Shown here in pieces: positions 33,052 through 41,486 of a stretch of 64,000 nucleotides of DNA. This DNA comes from Haloferax massiliensis (GTDB taxonomy: Archaea > Halobacteriota > Halobacteria > Halobacteriales > Haloferacaceae), in assembly GCF_001368915.1 (NCBI RefSeq), contig NZ_CSTE01000002.1, positions 1,186,497-1,250,496 of the forward strand. Direction: 5' to 3'. A model generated the notes under the pieces. The model made no database searches. It was given only the letters and a program-made list of their open reading frames with translations, and was not told the DNA's origin. A program made the position numbers and the translations under genes. Position 1 is the first letter of the stretch. Every line of letters starts with the position of its first letter.

Positions 33052-33795
33052 TCAGACCCCCAGATACCGCTCGCGCGTCTCGTCGTCCTCGCGGAGTTCC
33101 TCGGCGCTCCCGTCGAAGACGATGCCGCCCTGGTCGATGACGTACGCGCGGTCGGCGAGTTTGATGGCCGCCGCGGCGTTCTGCTCGACGAGCAGGATGG
33201 TCGTGCCCGCGTCGCTGATGCGCTCGACCGCGTCCTCCACGTCCTCGATGATCTTCGGCGCGAGCCCCTCGTAGGGCTCGTCGAGGAGCAACAGGTCCGT
33301 GTTCTGCTTCAGGGCGCGCGCGATGGCGAGCATCTGCTGTTCGCCGCCGGAGAGCGTCCCCGCGCGCTGGTCTTTCCGCTCGTCTAACCGCGGGAACTGG
33401 TCGTAGACCTCCTCGGTCGACATTCCCTTGTGGCCGAACGACAGCGACCGCCCCCACGTGTTCGACTTGTTGTCGACGACCTCCGCGAGGTGGAGGTTCT
33501 CGGCGACAGAGAGGTTCGGGAAGATGCGCCGCTCCTCGGGCACCAGCGAGATGCCCCGGACGGAGACGTCCTCGGCGGGGACGCCCGTGATGTCGTCGCC
33601 CTTGAACCGGATGTGGCCCTCCCGCACGTCGGGCGGCGTCGCCCCGGCGATACACCGGAGCGTGGTGGTCTTCCCCGCGCCGTTGCGGCCGAGGAGCGCG
33701 CATATCTCGCCCTCCTCGACGCTCATCGAGAGGTCGCGGATGATGTGGCTCTCGCCGTAGTAGGCGTCGATGGCGTCGATTTCGAGGAGGCTCAC
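33052..33795 (-). CDS. livF: HAAT-type ABC transporter ATP-binding protein, LivF-like
   Basis: 247-residue ATPase of the branched-chain amino acid/organic acid (HAAT) ABC family. Walker A is GRNGAGKTTT (about residue 36), signature LSGGEQQMLAIARAL, Walker B LLLLDEP followed by YEGLAPKII, typical of LivF. A loop between Q-loop and signature (NKSNTWGRSLSFGHKGM) is longer than in bacterial LivF. GTG at 33795 is chosen because it overlaps the livG stop by four bases (GTGA), as elsewhere in this operon. Confidence 0.9.
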   Translation of the reverse strand: MSLLEIDAIDAYYGESHIIRDLSMSVEEGEICALLGRNGAGKTTTLRCIAGATPPDVREGHIRFKGDDITGVPAEDVSVRGISLVPEERRIFPNLSVAENLHLAEVVDNKSNTWGRSLSFGHKGMSTEEVYDQFPRLDERKDQRAGTLSGGEQQMLAIARALKQNTDLLLLDEPYEGLAPKIIEDVEDAVERISDAGTTILLVEQNAAAAIKLADRAYVIDQGGIVFDGSAEELREDDETRERYLGV

Positions 33796-34550
33796 AGCTC
33801 GACACCTCCGAGGTACGCCTCTTGGACGGCTTCGTTGCCCCGAATCTCGTCGGGGGTGCCCTCGGCGATGATGCCGCCGCGGCTGAGGACGACGATGCGG
33901 TCGGAGATGCTGAAGACGATTTCCATGTCGTGTTCGACGAGGACGAACGTGAGCCCGAGGTCGCGTTTGACCTGCTCGATGAGGTCGACCGTCGACTTCG
34001 TCTCCTCGGGAGACATGCCGGCGGTCGGTTCGTCCATGAGGAGCAGGTCGGGGTCGCTCGCGAGCGCGATGCCGATTTCGAGGCGACGCTTGTCGCCGTA
34101 CGGCAGGTCGGTCGCGACGGTGTCCGCGCGGTCCAACAGGCCGACCGAGTCCAGCGTGTCGCGGGCGACGTCGTGGACGTCGGTGAGGCTGTCGCGGTGT
34201 TTCAGGAACTCGAACCCGAACGCGCCGCGCTCGGACGCCAGCGCCGCGATTTCCGCGTTCTCCCGGACGGTCAGGTCGGGGAAGATGGAGGCGGTCTGGA
34301 ACGACTTGGAGACGCCGCGTTGGACCACCTGATGCGGTTCGAGGCCGACGATAGACTCGCCTTTGAACCGGATGTCGCCGCTGGTCGGGTCGAGCCGTCG
34401 CGTGATGAGGTTGATGAGCGTCGACTTCCCCGCGCCGTTCGGCCCGATGATGGAGACGCGCTCGTCCTCCTCGACGGTGAGGTTCACGTCGTCGGTGGCG
34501 ACGAGGCCGCCGAACTCCTTGACGAGGTTCTGGGTTTCGAGGAGCGTCAT
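33792..34550 (-). CDS. livG: HAAT-type ABC transporter ATP-binding protein, LivG-like
   Basis: 252 residues. Walker A GPNGAGKSTL (about residue 35), Q-loop SFQTASIFPDLTV, signature region LPYGDKRRLEIGIAL (in place of LSGGQ, as usual for LivG), Walker B LLLMDEPTAG followed by M.PEE, and a C-terminal strand IAEGTPDEIRGNEAVQEAYLG, the LivG end. It overlaps livM upstream and livF downstream by four bases each. It forms the nucleotide-binding heterodimer with LivF. Confidence 0.92.
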   Translation of the reverse strand: MTLLETQNLVKEFGGLVATDDVNLTVEEDERVSIIGPNGAGKSTLINLITRRLDPTSGDIRFKGESIVGLEPHQVVQRGVSKSFQTASIFPDLTVRENAEIAALASERGAFGFEFLKHRDSLTDVHDVARDTLDSVGLLDRADTVATDLPYGDKRRLEIGIALASDPDLLLMDEPTAGMSPEETKSTVDLIEQVKRDLGLTFVLVEHDMEIVFSISDRIVVLSRGGIIAEGTPDEIRGNEAVQEAYLGGVEL

Positions 34551-35728
34551 CGACCGTCACCTCCGTTGCCGGAGAGCGCGCGGACGCGGTTCGCCGCCTT
34601 CGAACCGAGGTCGACCGCGAGCTCGCGGAGCCAGTTCAGGATGCCCCACAGGCCGTCGGGGACGACCCAGACGACCACGACGAAGACGAGTCCCAAAAGC
34701 AGGTGCCAGTAGAACCCGAAGTCCCGAATCAGCACGATGTCCGTGAAGGGAATCGTCAGCGCTTGGATGGTCTGGACGATGTTCTCGATGTAGAGGTACA
34801 GTCCGACGCCGAGGACCGGCCCGAACATCGAGCCCGCGCCGCCGAGAACGGTCATGACGACGATGTCGCCGGACTCCGTCCAGAACAGCGACTGGAGCGG
34901 GACGTACGCCCCGTGGATGGTAAAGAGGCTCCCGGCGACGCCCGCGAACGCGCCCGAGATGATGAACGCCATCAGCTTGTAGCGCCAGACGTTGAGGCCG
35001 ACGAACTCGGCGCGCTGTTCGTTCTCGCGGATGGCGCGGAACACCATCCCGTACGGCGAGTTGAGGATGCGGTAGGCGACCGCGACCGCGCCGACGAAGA
35101 AGACGCCGACGAAGGCGTAGAACCACGTCCCGAGGAGCATCCCGCCGACGGACGGAACGTCCGCTTCGAGGTGGATAACGCCGAGGAAACTGCCGACCTC
35201 GACGCCGGTCAGGCCGTTTTCGCCGTTGGTCAGAAACGCCAGCGGCGACGCGGCCATGTAGTAGAACATCTGGGCGAACGCCAGCGTGAGGATGGAGAAG
35301 TAGATGCCGCCCCGGCGGAGCGACAGAAAGCCCAGCACCCACGCGAGCAGCACCGCGAAGAGCGTCCCCGAGACGACCATCACGATGGGGTCGCCGCTGA
35401 CGTTCTTGGCGACGATGCCCGCGGCGTACGCCGCGCCGCCCCAGAAGGCCGCGTGGCCGAACGAGAGCAGGCCGGTGTAGCCGAGAAGCAGGTCGAAGCC
35501 GATGGCGAAGATGCCCCAGATGAGGATGAGCGTCGCCAGGCTCTGGTAGCCCTGCAAGATGCCCGAGACGACGGGCGCGCGGGCGAAGAGGTACGGGAAC
35601 ACCGCGACGAGGACGGCCGTGATGCCGACGACCGTCCCCTCGCGGCCGCGGAGTTTCTCCCAGCGACCGAACAGGCTGCCGCCGACCAGCGCGTCCTTCG
35701 CGCTCGGGTTGGCGTCCTTCTCGCTCAT
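34547..35728 (-). CDS. livM: HAAT-type ABC transporter permease, LivM-like
   Basis: 393-residue membrane protein with nine or ten helices and the LivM core: GFDLLLGYTGLLSFGHAAFWGGAAYA, ILTLAFAQMFYY, and the EAA-like IRENEQRAEFVGLNVWRYKLMAFIISG that contacts the ATPases. ATG 35728 overlaps the livH stop by four bases. An N-terminal polar stretch of about 35 residues precedes helix 1, longer than in bacterial LivM. Confidence 0.92.
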   Translation of the reverse strand: MSEKDANPSAKDALVGGSLFGRWEKLRGREGTVVGITAVLVAVFPYLFARAPVVSGILQGYQSLATLILIWGIFAIGFDLLLGYTGLLSFGHAAFWGGAAYAAGIVAKNVSGDPIVMVVSGTLFAVLLAWVLGFLSLRRGGIYFSILTLAFAQMFYYMAASPLAFLTNGENGLTGVEVGSFLGVIHLEADVPSVGGMLLGTWFYAFVGVFFVGAVAVAYRILNSPYGMVFRAIRENEQRAEFVGLNVWRYKLMAFIISGAFAGVAGSLFTIHGAYVPLQSLFWTESGDIVVMTVLGGAGSMFGPVLGVGLYLYIENIVQTIQALTIPFTDIVLIRDFGFYWHLLLGLVFVVVVWVVPDGLWGILNWLRELAVDLGSKAANRVRALSGNGGDGR

Positions 35729-36693
35729 GGCGTCACCTCCTCGTCGCCGAGCAGGCCCTGCGGCCGCGTCAGGAGGACGATGGCCGCGATGGCGTAGAGG
35801 CCGACCTGCGACCACGCGGGCGCGAAGGCGACGAGCGCGGCGGTCGTGAGGCCGAAGACGATACCGCCGACGACCGCGCCGGCGATGCTTCCGCCCCCGC
35901 CGATGACGACGGTCAGGAACGCCGGGACGAGGATGTTCGTCCCGATGGTCGGGTTGACGACGTTCAGCGGGCCGCCGACGACGCCCGCCACCCCGGCGAG
36001 CGCCGCGCCGATGCCGAAGACCACGATGTACGGCCGGGTGATTTTGATGCCGAGGAGTCGGACCATCTCGGCGTCGCGGGTCCCGGCGCGAACGACGAGC
36101 CCGAAGTCGGTGTACTCGACGAGCAGGTACACGAGCGCCACGAGGACGGCCGTGATGCCGATGACCCAGAGCCGCCACTGCGGGAAGTTACCGACGATGG
36201 GCAGCGCGATCGGGCCGGAGACGGGGATACCGGCGAACGAGCCGACAGAGAGGATTCGCTCGGGCTGTTCGAACGGCAGGCTGTTGCTCCCGAACAGGAC
36301 GCGGAACAGCTCCTGGACGACGATTGCGAGGCCGAACGTGACGAGAATCTGGTCGGTGTCGGGGCGGTCGTAGAACGCCCGCGCGAGGTACCGCTCCATC
36401 AGCAGGCCGACCGCGAAGACGAAAAGCGGTACGAAAAGCAGGGCGGCCAAAAAGCCGATGTCGAGCCCGAAGCTCGAAAAGCCCCACTCGGCCAGTTTCC
36501 CGTTCGACAGCGGGACGTTCAGCGCGACGAACAGCCCCGTGTAGGTGCCGACGAGGTACAGCGCGCCGTGCGCGAAGTTGACGAACTTGAGCGTGCCGAG
36601 GATGATCGAGAGACCGACCGCCAAGAGGACGTAGATAGCCCCCTGCTGCAGTCCGTTGAGCAGGATGACGAGCACGTCCGACAGAAGGCTCAT
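35725..36693 (-). CDS. livH: HAAT-type ABC transporter permease, LivH-like
   Basis: 322-residue permease with about eight helices. LNGLQQGAIYVLLAVGLSIILGTLKFVNFAHGALYLVGTY is the classic LivH start, and RAGTRDAEMVRLLGIKITRPYIVVFGIGAALAGVAG the ATPase-contacting loop. ATG 36693 is preferred to an upstream in-frame start (36714) because the conserved part begins within a few residues. There is a 123-base gap to livK, long enough for a stem or internal promoter; sequence there is AT-rich (cattaagataacgg). Confidence 0.91.
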   Translation of the reverse strand: MSLLSDVLVILLNGLQQGAIYVLLAVGLSIILGTLKFVNFAHGALYLVGTYTGLFVALNVPLSNGKLAEWGFSSFGLDIGFLAALLFVPLFVFAVGLLMERYLARAFYDRPDTDQILVTFGLAIVVQELFRVLFGSNSLPFEQPERILSVGSFAGIPVSGPIALPIVGNFPQWRLWVIGITAVLVALVYLLVEYTDFGLVVRAGTRDAEMVRLLGIKITRPYIVVFGIGAALAGVAGVVGGPLNVVNPTIGTNILVPAFLTVVIGGGGSIAGAVVGGIVFGLTTAALVAFAPAWSQVGLYAIAAIVLLTRPQGLLGDEEVTP

Positions 36694-36816
36694 CGACCGC
36701 CACCCCCGCGCCAACGGTTCGAGGCGTGTACTACCATGGGTATGCTAATCTTACTCATTTACGTGTGCGTGGTTGTCTGCGATTAACTTTCATTAAGATA
36801 ACGGTGGGGCGAGTGC

Positions 36817-38229
36817 CTACTCGTAGGACCCGAGTTCACACTCGGCCGCCGGCCCCGCGTCGCACGCGTAGCCGAGGTCGTCGCGGCTGGTGATGTTGAC
36901 GATGTTGAAGTACGATCCCTCGCCCTGCTCGGACGCCGGAAGCCCCTGCACGACCGGCACGTCGCGCTGCGCTTGGTGGTCGCACCCGCGCATCGTCTCC
37001 GCGCCCATGCCGATGTTGTCGTACTCGTAGTCTTCGAGCTGCTTGATGACCTCCGGCGGGTAGAACGTCCCCGCGCGCTCGACGGCGGCGGCGTACTGGA
37101 GCGTCTGGGCGTACGCCAACTGAGCGGGACCGGACGGCGTCCGGTCGTACTCGTCTCGGAACGCCTGCGTGAACTCCTGCGACGGCGTGTTGTCTATCTG
37201 GGAGTCCCACGCGACGGTGCCGTAGATGCCCTCGATCGCGCCGCCCGCCGCCTCCGCCATCGGGCGGTTGTACAGCGGAACGATGATTTCCATGTCCTCG
37301 TCGATACCGGCGTCGACGGCCTGCTGGACGGAGTTCGCGCCGTCGAGGCCGTAGTGGTTCAAGATGAGCACGTCCGCGCCCGAACTCTGTGCCCCCGAGA
37401 GATACGTCGAGTAGTCGGTGGTCCCGAGCGGGGTCGCGACGGATTCCACCTGCTCCCAGCCGGCGACGTCGGTCATGAACTGCTCCATCGACGCCTGCTG
37501 GGTCTGCCCCCAACTGTAGTCGGCGTAGAGCTGGTAGAACGTCAGGTCCTCGCCGTATGCGTCGCGGACGACGGGGGCGAGCGCCTGACCGGTCATGTAC
37601 GCGTTGAACATCTCCCGGAAGGAGTAGCGGACGCAGTCCTTTCCGGTGGTGTCGTTCGAGTGCGTCAGACAGCACATGAACATGACCTTCTCGTTTTGAC
37701 ACAGCCCCTGGACCGCGATGGCGACCGCCGAAGACGACCCGCCCGAGATCATGATTGCGCCGTCGCGCTGGATCATCCCCGAGGCGGACTGCCGCGCCTG
37801 GTCCGCGTCCGTGGCCGTGTCGCCGTCCACGTGGTCGATGGTGTAGCCGAGGACGCCGTCGCCGGAGAGGTCGTCGAACTGCGAGTCGACCCAGCCGCCG
37901 CCCTCGTTGAGGTGCTTCACCGCGAGCTGATACGCCCGGAGCTCGTCTTCGCCCTCCGAGGCGTACGGTCCCGACTGCGGGACGTTGAACCCGAACGTGG
38001 CCGTGTCGCCCTCGATTGGGAAGTTGCCCAGCGCCGGGTACTCCTCCCCGCCGTCGCCACCGTCTCCACCGTCGCCGCCACCGCCGCCGTTGCCAGTGTC
38101 AGTGTCGGTGTCACCACCGCCGTCGCCTCCGCCAGTACATCCCGCCAGCCCTGCCAAGCCGGCGGTTCCGACAGCACCAGTCGCCTTCAACACGTCTCGT
38201 CGATTGAGCGGCTTGCTATCCCGTGCCAT
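36817..38229 (-). CDS. livK: Tat-exported lipoprotein, HAAT substrate-binding protein, LivK-like
   Basis: 470-residue receptor for the ABC transporter. The N-terminus RRDVLKATGAVGTAGLAGLAGC joins a twin-arginine motif (residues 10-11) to a lipobox with Cys31. A Gly/Asp/Thr-rich tether follows (about 32-60), then a type I periplasmic-binding fold (Peripla_BP_6) starting TATFGFNVPQSGPYASEG. It contains an unusual number of Cys in the mature part (about seven, several near the C-terminus). A TATA-like ttaata lies 23-28 bases before the ATG, consistent with a leaderless transcript. The ligand may be an amino acid or other carboxylate. Confidence 0.9.
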   Translation of the reverse strand: MARDSKPLNRRDVLKATGAVGTAGLAGLAGCTGGGDGGGDTDTDTGNGGGGGDGGDGGDGGEEYPALGNFPIEGDTATFGFNVPQSGPYASEGEDELRAYQLAVKHLNEGGGWVDSQFDDLSGDGVLGYTIDHVDGDTATDADQARQSASGMIQRDGAIMISGGSSSAVAIAVQGLCQNEKVMFMCCLTHSNDTTGKDCVRYSFREMFNAYMTGQALAPVVRDAYGEDLTFYQLYADYSWGQTQQASMEQFMTDVAGWEQVESVATPLGTTDYSTYLSGAQSSGADVLILNHYGLDGANSVQQAVDAGIDEDMEIIVPLYNRPMAEAAGGAIEGIYGTVAWDSQIDNTPSQEFTQAFRDEYDRTPSGPAQLAYAQTLQYAAAVERAGTFYPPEVIKQLEDYEYDNIGMGAETMRGCDHQAQRDVPVVQGLPASEQGEGSYFNIVNITSRDDLGYACDAGPAAECELGSYE

Positions 38230-38251
38230 AACCACATCGGCGGATACATCC

Positions 38252-38257
38252 TTAATA
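38252..38257 (-). promoter_or_regulatory. TATA-like box of the liv operon
   Basis: On the minus strand the sequence reads TATTATTAAGG, ending about 23 bases before the livK ATG at 38229. In haloarchaea the TATA element sits about 25-28 bases before the transcription start, so the message would begin at or next to the start codon. The surrounding 60 bases are much richer in A+T than the coding sequence. Confidence 0.5.
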
Positions 38258-38701
38258 ATAGTTATGTATGAATTCCCTATTACATGTGCAATCAATCATT
38301 ATAGATTGGTGCTGTCTACGGTATCATATAAGGTCCCCGTCGGGCGACGACTGCTGCCCGGCTCTCGAAGTGAGTCCTCCGCGGCACGGAACGCGCCACA
38401 GACGCAAAATACACGCCGGTGTCGGACTGGCCCGCCGCGTTGGTCCGACCCGTTCGGGCGTCGACGCCGACGAGTCGGCCGCGCGGGTCGTCTCCTCGCG
38501 GAACGCGTCGATCCGATTTCCTCGCGTTGGCGACCGCGTGAGCGGGTCGAACCGCGGGTGACCAACTATCAGAATACTAGATATATATCCCCGAATAGCA
38601 CCGTTTCAACGCGCTTTCTGTTCGTGCACAGACCAGTTAATCTCGTGCCGTCGTGAATGTCCGATTTATAACTAACCCCGCAAAGCGCGAATAACGCGGC
38701 A
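38258..38701. other. AT-rich intergenic region between livK and a secreted-protein gene
   Basis: Nearly 500 bases separate the divergent genes livK and 38722, the longest clearly gene-free space in the window. Both ends are AT-rich (gttatgtatgaattccctat near 38261; agaatactagatatatatcc near 38572); the middle is GC-rich but shows no convincing frame. A TATA-like tttataacta lies near 38664, some 55 bases before the 38722 ATG. I see no tRNA-like or protein-coding signal. Confidence 0.6.
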
Positions 38702-38715
38702 GCCACGCCCGTGGC
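38702..38715. promoter_or_regulatory. Inverted repeat just upstream of the secreted-protein start
   Basis: GCCACG-CC-CGTGGC, perfect six-base arms, ending seven bases before the ATG at 38722. With the TATA-like box near 38664, the repeat would lie in the 5' leader, where it could be an operator or an RNA hairpin affecting initiation. No regulator gene is adjacent. Confidence 0.4.
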
Positions 38716-38721
38716 ACCACT

Positions 38722-39327
38722 ATGACAAACGACTCGAACGACGGATTCAGACCGACTCGGCGCTCCGTGCTCCGACTCGGCGCGATGTCGGCGCTCGGCA
38801 TCGGTATCGGTATCCCCGCGGTCTCCGGCTCCGCGGCGGCGACCATGTGTCCCAAGACGCCCGGCTACTGGGCGAACAACCCGGACTACAGCAGTTCCAC
38901 CGACAACTGGGCGGTCCTCGGCCCGGATGGCACGAACTATACCCTCCGCGGCGTCACCATGACCCACGACGAGTGGCGCGAGTTCCTCGTCGCGCCCACG
39001 AAGGGCGACAAGGCGAACATCATGGCGAAACACTACCTCGCCATCGTCCTCAACCTCCGGAACAGACCGGGCAGTGACCCGGGATGCACGAGCGACGGCG
39101 CGACCATCCAGTACGGCGACTACGCGGGCTACACCATCGAGGAAGTCAAGAATATGGCCGGTTCGTGGCTCACAAACTCCGCGTGGTCGAACGGCGGCAA
39201 ACAGACGAGCTGGTACGTCAGCGTCGGCGGCGACATGGTCGACGGCGAGCCGCTCAAAGACACCCTCGACGCGTTCAACAACAACCCCGGGTCGCTCGGC
39301 CTCGACTGCCCCTGCAACGACCGCTGA
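38722..39327 (+). CDS. Tat-secreted protein of unknown function with PGYWANN motif
   Basis: 201 residues. The twin-arginine signal is TRRSVLRLGAMSALGIGIG (Arg13-Arg14) with likely cleavage after SGSAAA near residue 40; there is no lipobox Cys before the cleavage site. The mature protein starts with CPKTPGYWANNPDYSSST and ends DCPCNDR, four Cys in total. A 'TPGYWKNH'-like start is found in many secreted bacterial and archaeal proteins of unknown role. Balanced charge and many Asn, Ser and Gly make it less acidic than its neighbours. Function unknown. Confidence 0.82.
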   Translation: MTNDSNDGFRPTRRSVLRLGAMSALGIGIGIPAVSGSAAATMCPKTPGYWANNPDYSSSTDNWAVLGPDGTNYTLRGVTMTHDEWREFLVAPTKGDKANIMAKHYLAIVLNLRNRPGSDPGCTSDGATIQYGDYAGYTIEEVKNMAGSWLTNSAWSNGGKQTSWYVSVGGDMVDGEPLKDTLDAFNNNPGSLGLDCPCNDR

Positions 39328-39359
39328 ACCGCGTTCGCTTCCGAAACGAGACACCTCGG

Positions 39360-39405
39360 CCGCGGTTAAGGTCCCGCTACGCCCCGAAAGGCGGGCTTAA
39401 CGCGG
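39360..39405. terminator. Stem-loop between convergent genes, candidate bidirectional terminator
   Basis: The outer arms CCGCGGTTAAG (39360-39370) and CTTAACGCGG (39396-39405) pair with one bulged base, and the inner arms CCCGC (39373-39377) and GCGGG (39391-39395) pair perfectly. The structure fills the 84-base space between the 3' ends of the secreted-protein gene and the acyl-CoA ligase gene. No U-tract follows on either side, so termination is inferred from position. Confidence 0.5.
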
Positions 39406-39411
39406 TCGTTC

Positions 39412-41034
39412 CTATCCCTCACCCACCATCCGTCCCTCGTCTTCCCACTCGCGCTCGCGCAGTTCGTACTTCTGAATCTTCCCGGTCGCGGTCTTCGGGA
39501 GCTCGGCGACGAACTCGATTTCCTTCGGCACCTTGTACGTCGCAATCCGCTCTCGACAGAACTCGATGAGCGCCTCGGCGGTGACGCCCGGCGCGTCGGG
39601 GTCGCCGTTCGTCGGCACGACGAACGCCTTCGGCGACTCGCCCCACTCGTCCGACGGGACGGGAATGACCGCCACGTCGGCGACCTCGCCGTGGTCGAAC
39701 AGCGTGTCCTCCAGTTCGATGCTGGAGATGTTCTCGCCGCCGGAGATGATGATGTCCTTCTTGCGGTCCTGAATGCTGACGAAGCCGTTCTCGTCGACGA
39801 CCGCGAGGTCGCCCATGTGGTAGTAGCCCTCCAGCCGCGCCGAGAAGGCCGCTTCGGTCTCCTCGGGTTTGTTCCAGTACTTCTCCATCACCTGATTGCC
39901 CGCGACGACGATTTCGCCGATGGACTGGTCGTCTCTCGGCACGTCGTTTCCGTCCTCGTCGACGACGCGAACGTCGGTGCCGAGGTAGCCGATGCCCTGT
40001 TTCTTCTTCACGCCGAAGCGGTCGTCGCCGTCCGTCAGGTAGCGCCCGGCCTCCGAGGTCGTGATGAGCGGGCCGGTCTCGGTGGCCCCGTAGACGTGCA
40101 TGAGCCGCCAGCCGAACTCGTCTTCGACGGTCCGAATCGTCGCCTCCGGCGGGGCCGCGCCCGCGGTCGCCGCGCGAACGGGGCTCGCGCCGGTCGTCTC
40201 GACGCCGCCTTCCTCTCGGTAGCGTTTCATCAGGATGTTCAGCACCGTCGGCGCGGCGCAGAGATACGACACGTCCTCGTCGCGGATGGCGTCCAACACG
40301 GCCTCCGCCTCCACCCCGCGGGTGCAGACGTGCTTCGCGCCGTGGCCGGTAATCGCGTAGATGTGGCCCCAACCGTTGACGTGGAACATCGGAAGCGTCC
40401 AGAGGTAGACGTCGTCGTCCGCGATGTCCTGATGCATCGAGATGAGATAGGCGTGAATCGTCTCGGCGCGGTGGGTGCGGCAGACGCCCTTCGGGTCGCC
40501 GGTCGTCCCCGAGGTGTAGTTGATGGTGGTTATCTCGTCTTCGTCCATCTCGGGGCGCTCGTAGTCGGTCGACTCCGCGACCAACTCGTCGAAATCGAGC
40601 CACTCGCCGTCGGTCGACTCCGCGGCCTTCTCGGGGTCGTTCGTGACGAATATCTCGGTCGGAATCTCGTCGCGGACCTCGTCTATCTTCTCGGCGAAGG
40701 CGTAGTCGGCGTAGACCGCCGTCACGTCCGCGTCGTTCAGCATGTACTCGAAGTCGGCCGGGACGAGCCGGTAGTTCAGCGGCATGTGGACGGCTCCGAG
40801 CTGCATCGACCCGTAGGCGGCTTCGAGGTGGTAGTGCGTGTTGGGGTCGAGCACCGCGACCCGGTCGCCCTTCTCGACGCCGCGGGACTGGAGCGCCGCC
40901 GAGAAGCCGTCGGCCCGCTCGCCGAGTTCGTCGTAGGTAAAGCGCTCGCCCGTCGTGGCCACGACCGCCTCCTCGTCCCCGTAGTACCGCCGCGCGCGGT
41001 CGAGGAACTCCGTCACCAGGAGTTGTTTCTTCAT
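39412..41034 (-). CDS. AMP-forming acyl-CoA synthetase (fatty/organic acid-CoA ligase)
   Basis: 540-residue ANL-superfamily ligase activating a carboxylic acid through an acyl-adenylate. P-loop NYTSGTTGDPKGV near residue 183, VYGATETGPLIT (A5), YHMGDLAVVDENGF (A7), and the C-terminal catalytic Lys in PKTATGKIQK are intact. The domain layout is that of medium/long-chain ligases rather than acetyl-CoA synthetase. Acid specificity is unknown. HAAT ABC transporters are often paired with such ligases in bacteria, so it may act on a substrate imported by the neighbouring liv system (inference). Confidence 0.9.
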   Translation of the reverse strand: MKKQLLVTEFLDRARRYYGDEEAVVATTGERFTYDELGERADGFSAALQSRGVEKGDRVAVLDPNTHYHLEAAYGSMQLGAVHMPLNYRLVPADFEYMLNDADVTAVYADYAFAEKIDEVRDEIPTEIFVTNDPEKAAESTDGEWLDFDELVAESTDYERPEMDEDEITTINYTSGTTGDPKGVCRTHRAETIHAYLISMHQDIADDDVYLWTLPMFHVNGWGHIYAITGHGAKHVCTRGVEAEAVLDAIRDEDVSYLCAAPTVLNILMKRYREEGGVETTGASPVRAATAGAAPPEATIRTVEDEFGWRLMHVYGATETGPLITTSEAGRYLTDGDDRFGVKKKQGIGYLGTDVRVVDEDGNDVPRDDQSIGEIVVAGNQVMEKYWNKPEETEAAFSARLEGYYHMGDLAVVDENGFVSIQDRKKDIIISGGENISSIELEDTLFDHGEVADVAVIPVPSDEWGESPKAFVVPTNGDPDAPGVTAEALIEFCRERIATYKVPKEIEFVAELPKTATGKIQKYELREREWEDEGRMVGEG

Positions 41035-41210
41035 ACGCGGTATCCTTCACTAACGTTCAAAATAAATATGCGGGCTGGTGTCAGACAGAACCCGAATGAG
41101 AATAATTGGCACATCGGGTCGCAATATAGCACGTCTCGCGCCGCGGGAGACTATATTACTATGCGAACTATGCAGGAAAATATCTTGTTCGGAGAGCCCG
41201 TAGCGCGCGT

Positions 41211-41462
41211 ATGGCGCTTTCGGACTACACCGGACGCTCGCCGACGGGCCGGGACGAGACGATCGTCCGCGTCGTTCCCCATCGGCTGTGGCGACCGGGC
41301 GACGAGCGTGTCGAACCGTGTACCTACAGCGGCGAGGAGATTCGGCTCTCCGAGAAGCACCTCCTCGCCGTGGTGGAACGCGACGGCGTCCGCGAGCGAC
41401 GCTACTTCCGCGACGAGCAGTCGCTGTCGGCGTGGATGGACGAACCGGAAAATTCGCGGTAG
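41211..41462 (+). CDS. Small conserved haloarchaeal protein of unknown function
   Basis: 83 residues, soluble, rich in Arg and Glu: DETIVRVVPHRLWRPGDERVEP, then LSEKHLLAVVERDGVRERRYFRDEQSLSAWMDE. The pattern of short beta-strands resembles a small barrel or SH3-like fold, but I recognise no family. An AT-rich space of 176 bases (actatattactatg, near 41150) separates it from the divergent ligase gene and probably holds both promoters. It converges on acs, 24 bases away. Confidence 0.7.
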   Translation: MALSDYTGRSPTGRDETIVRVVPHRLWRPGDERVEPCTYSGEEIRLSEKHLLAVVERDGVRERRYFRDEQSLSAWMDEPENSR

Positions 41463-41486
41463 GGCCGACGGCGGCGGTGCCGAGAG

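Noticed and set aside
38040-38135. Trinucleotide-like GCC/CCG repeats
   Set aside because: These encode the Gly/Asp/Thr tether of the LivK lipoprotein and are expected there.
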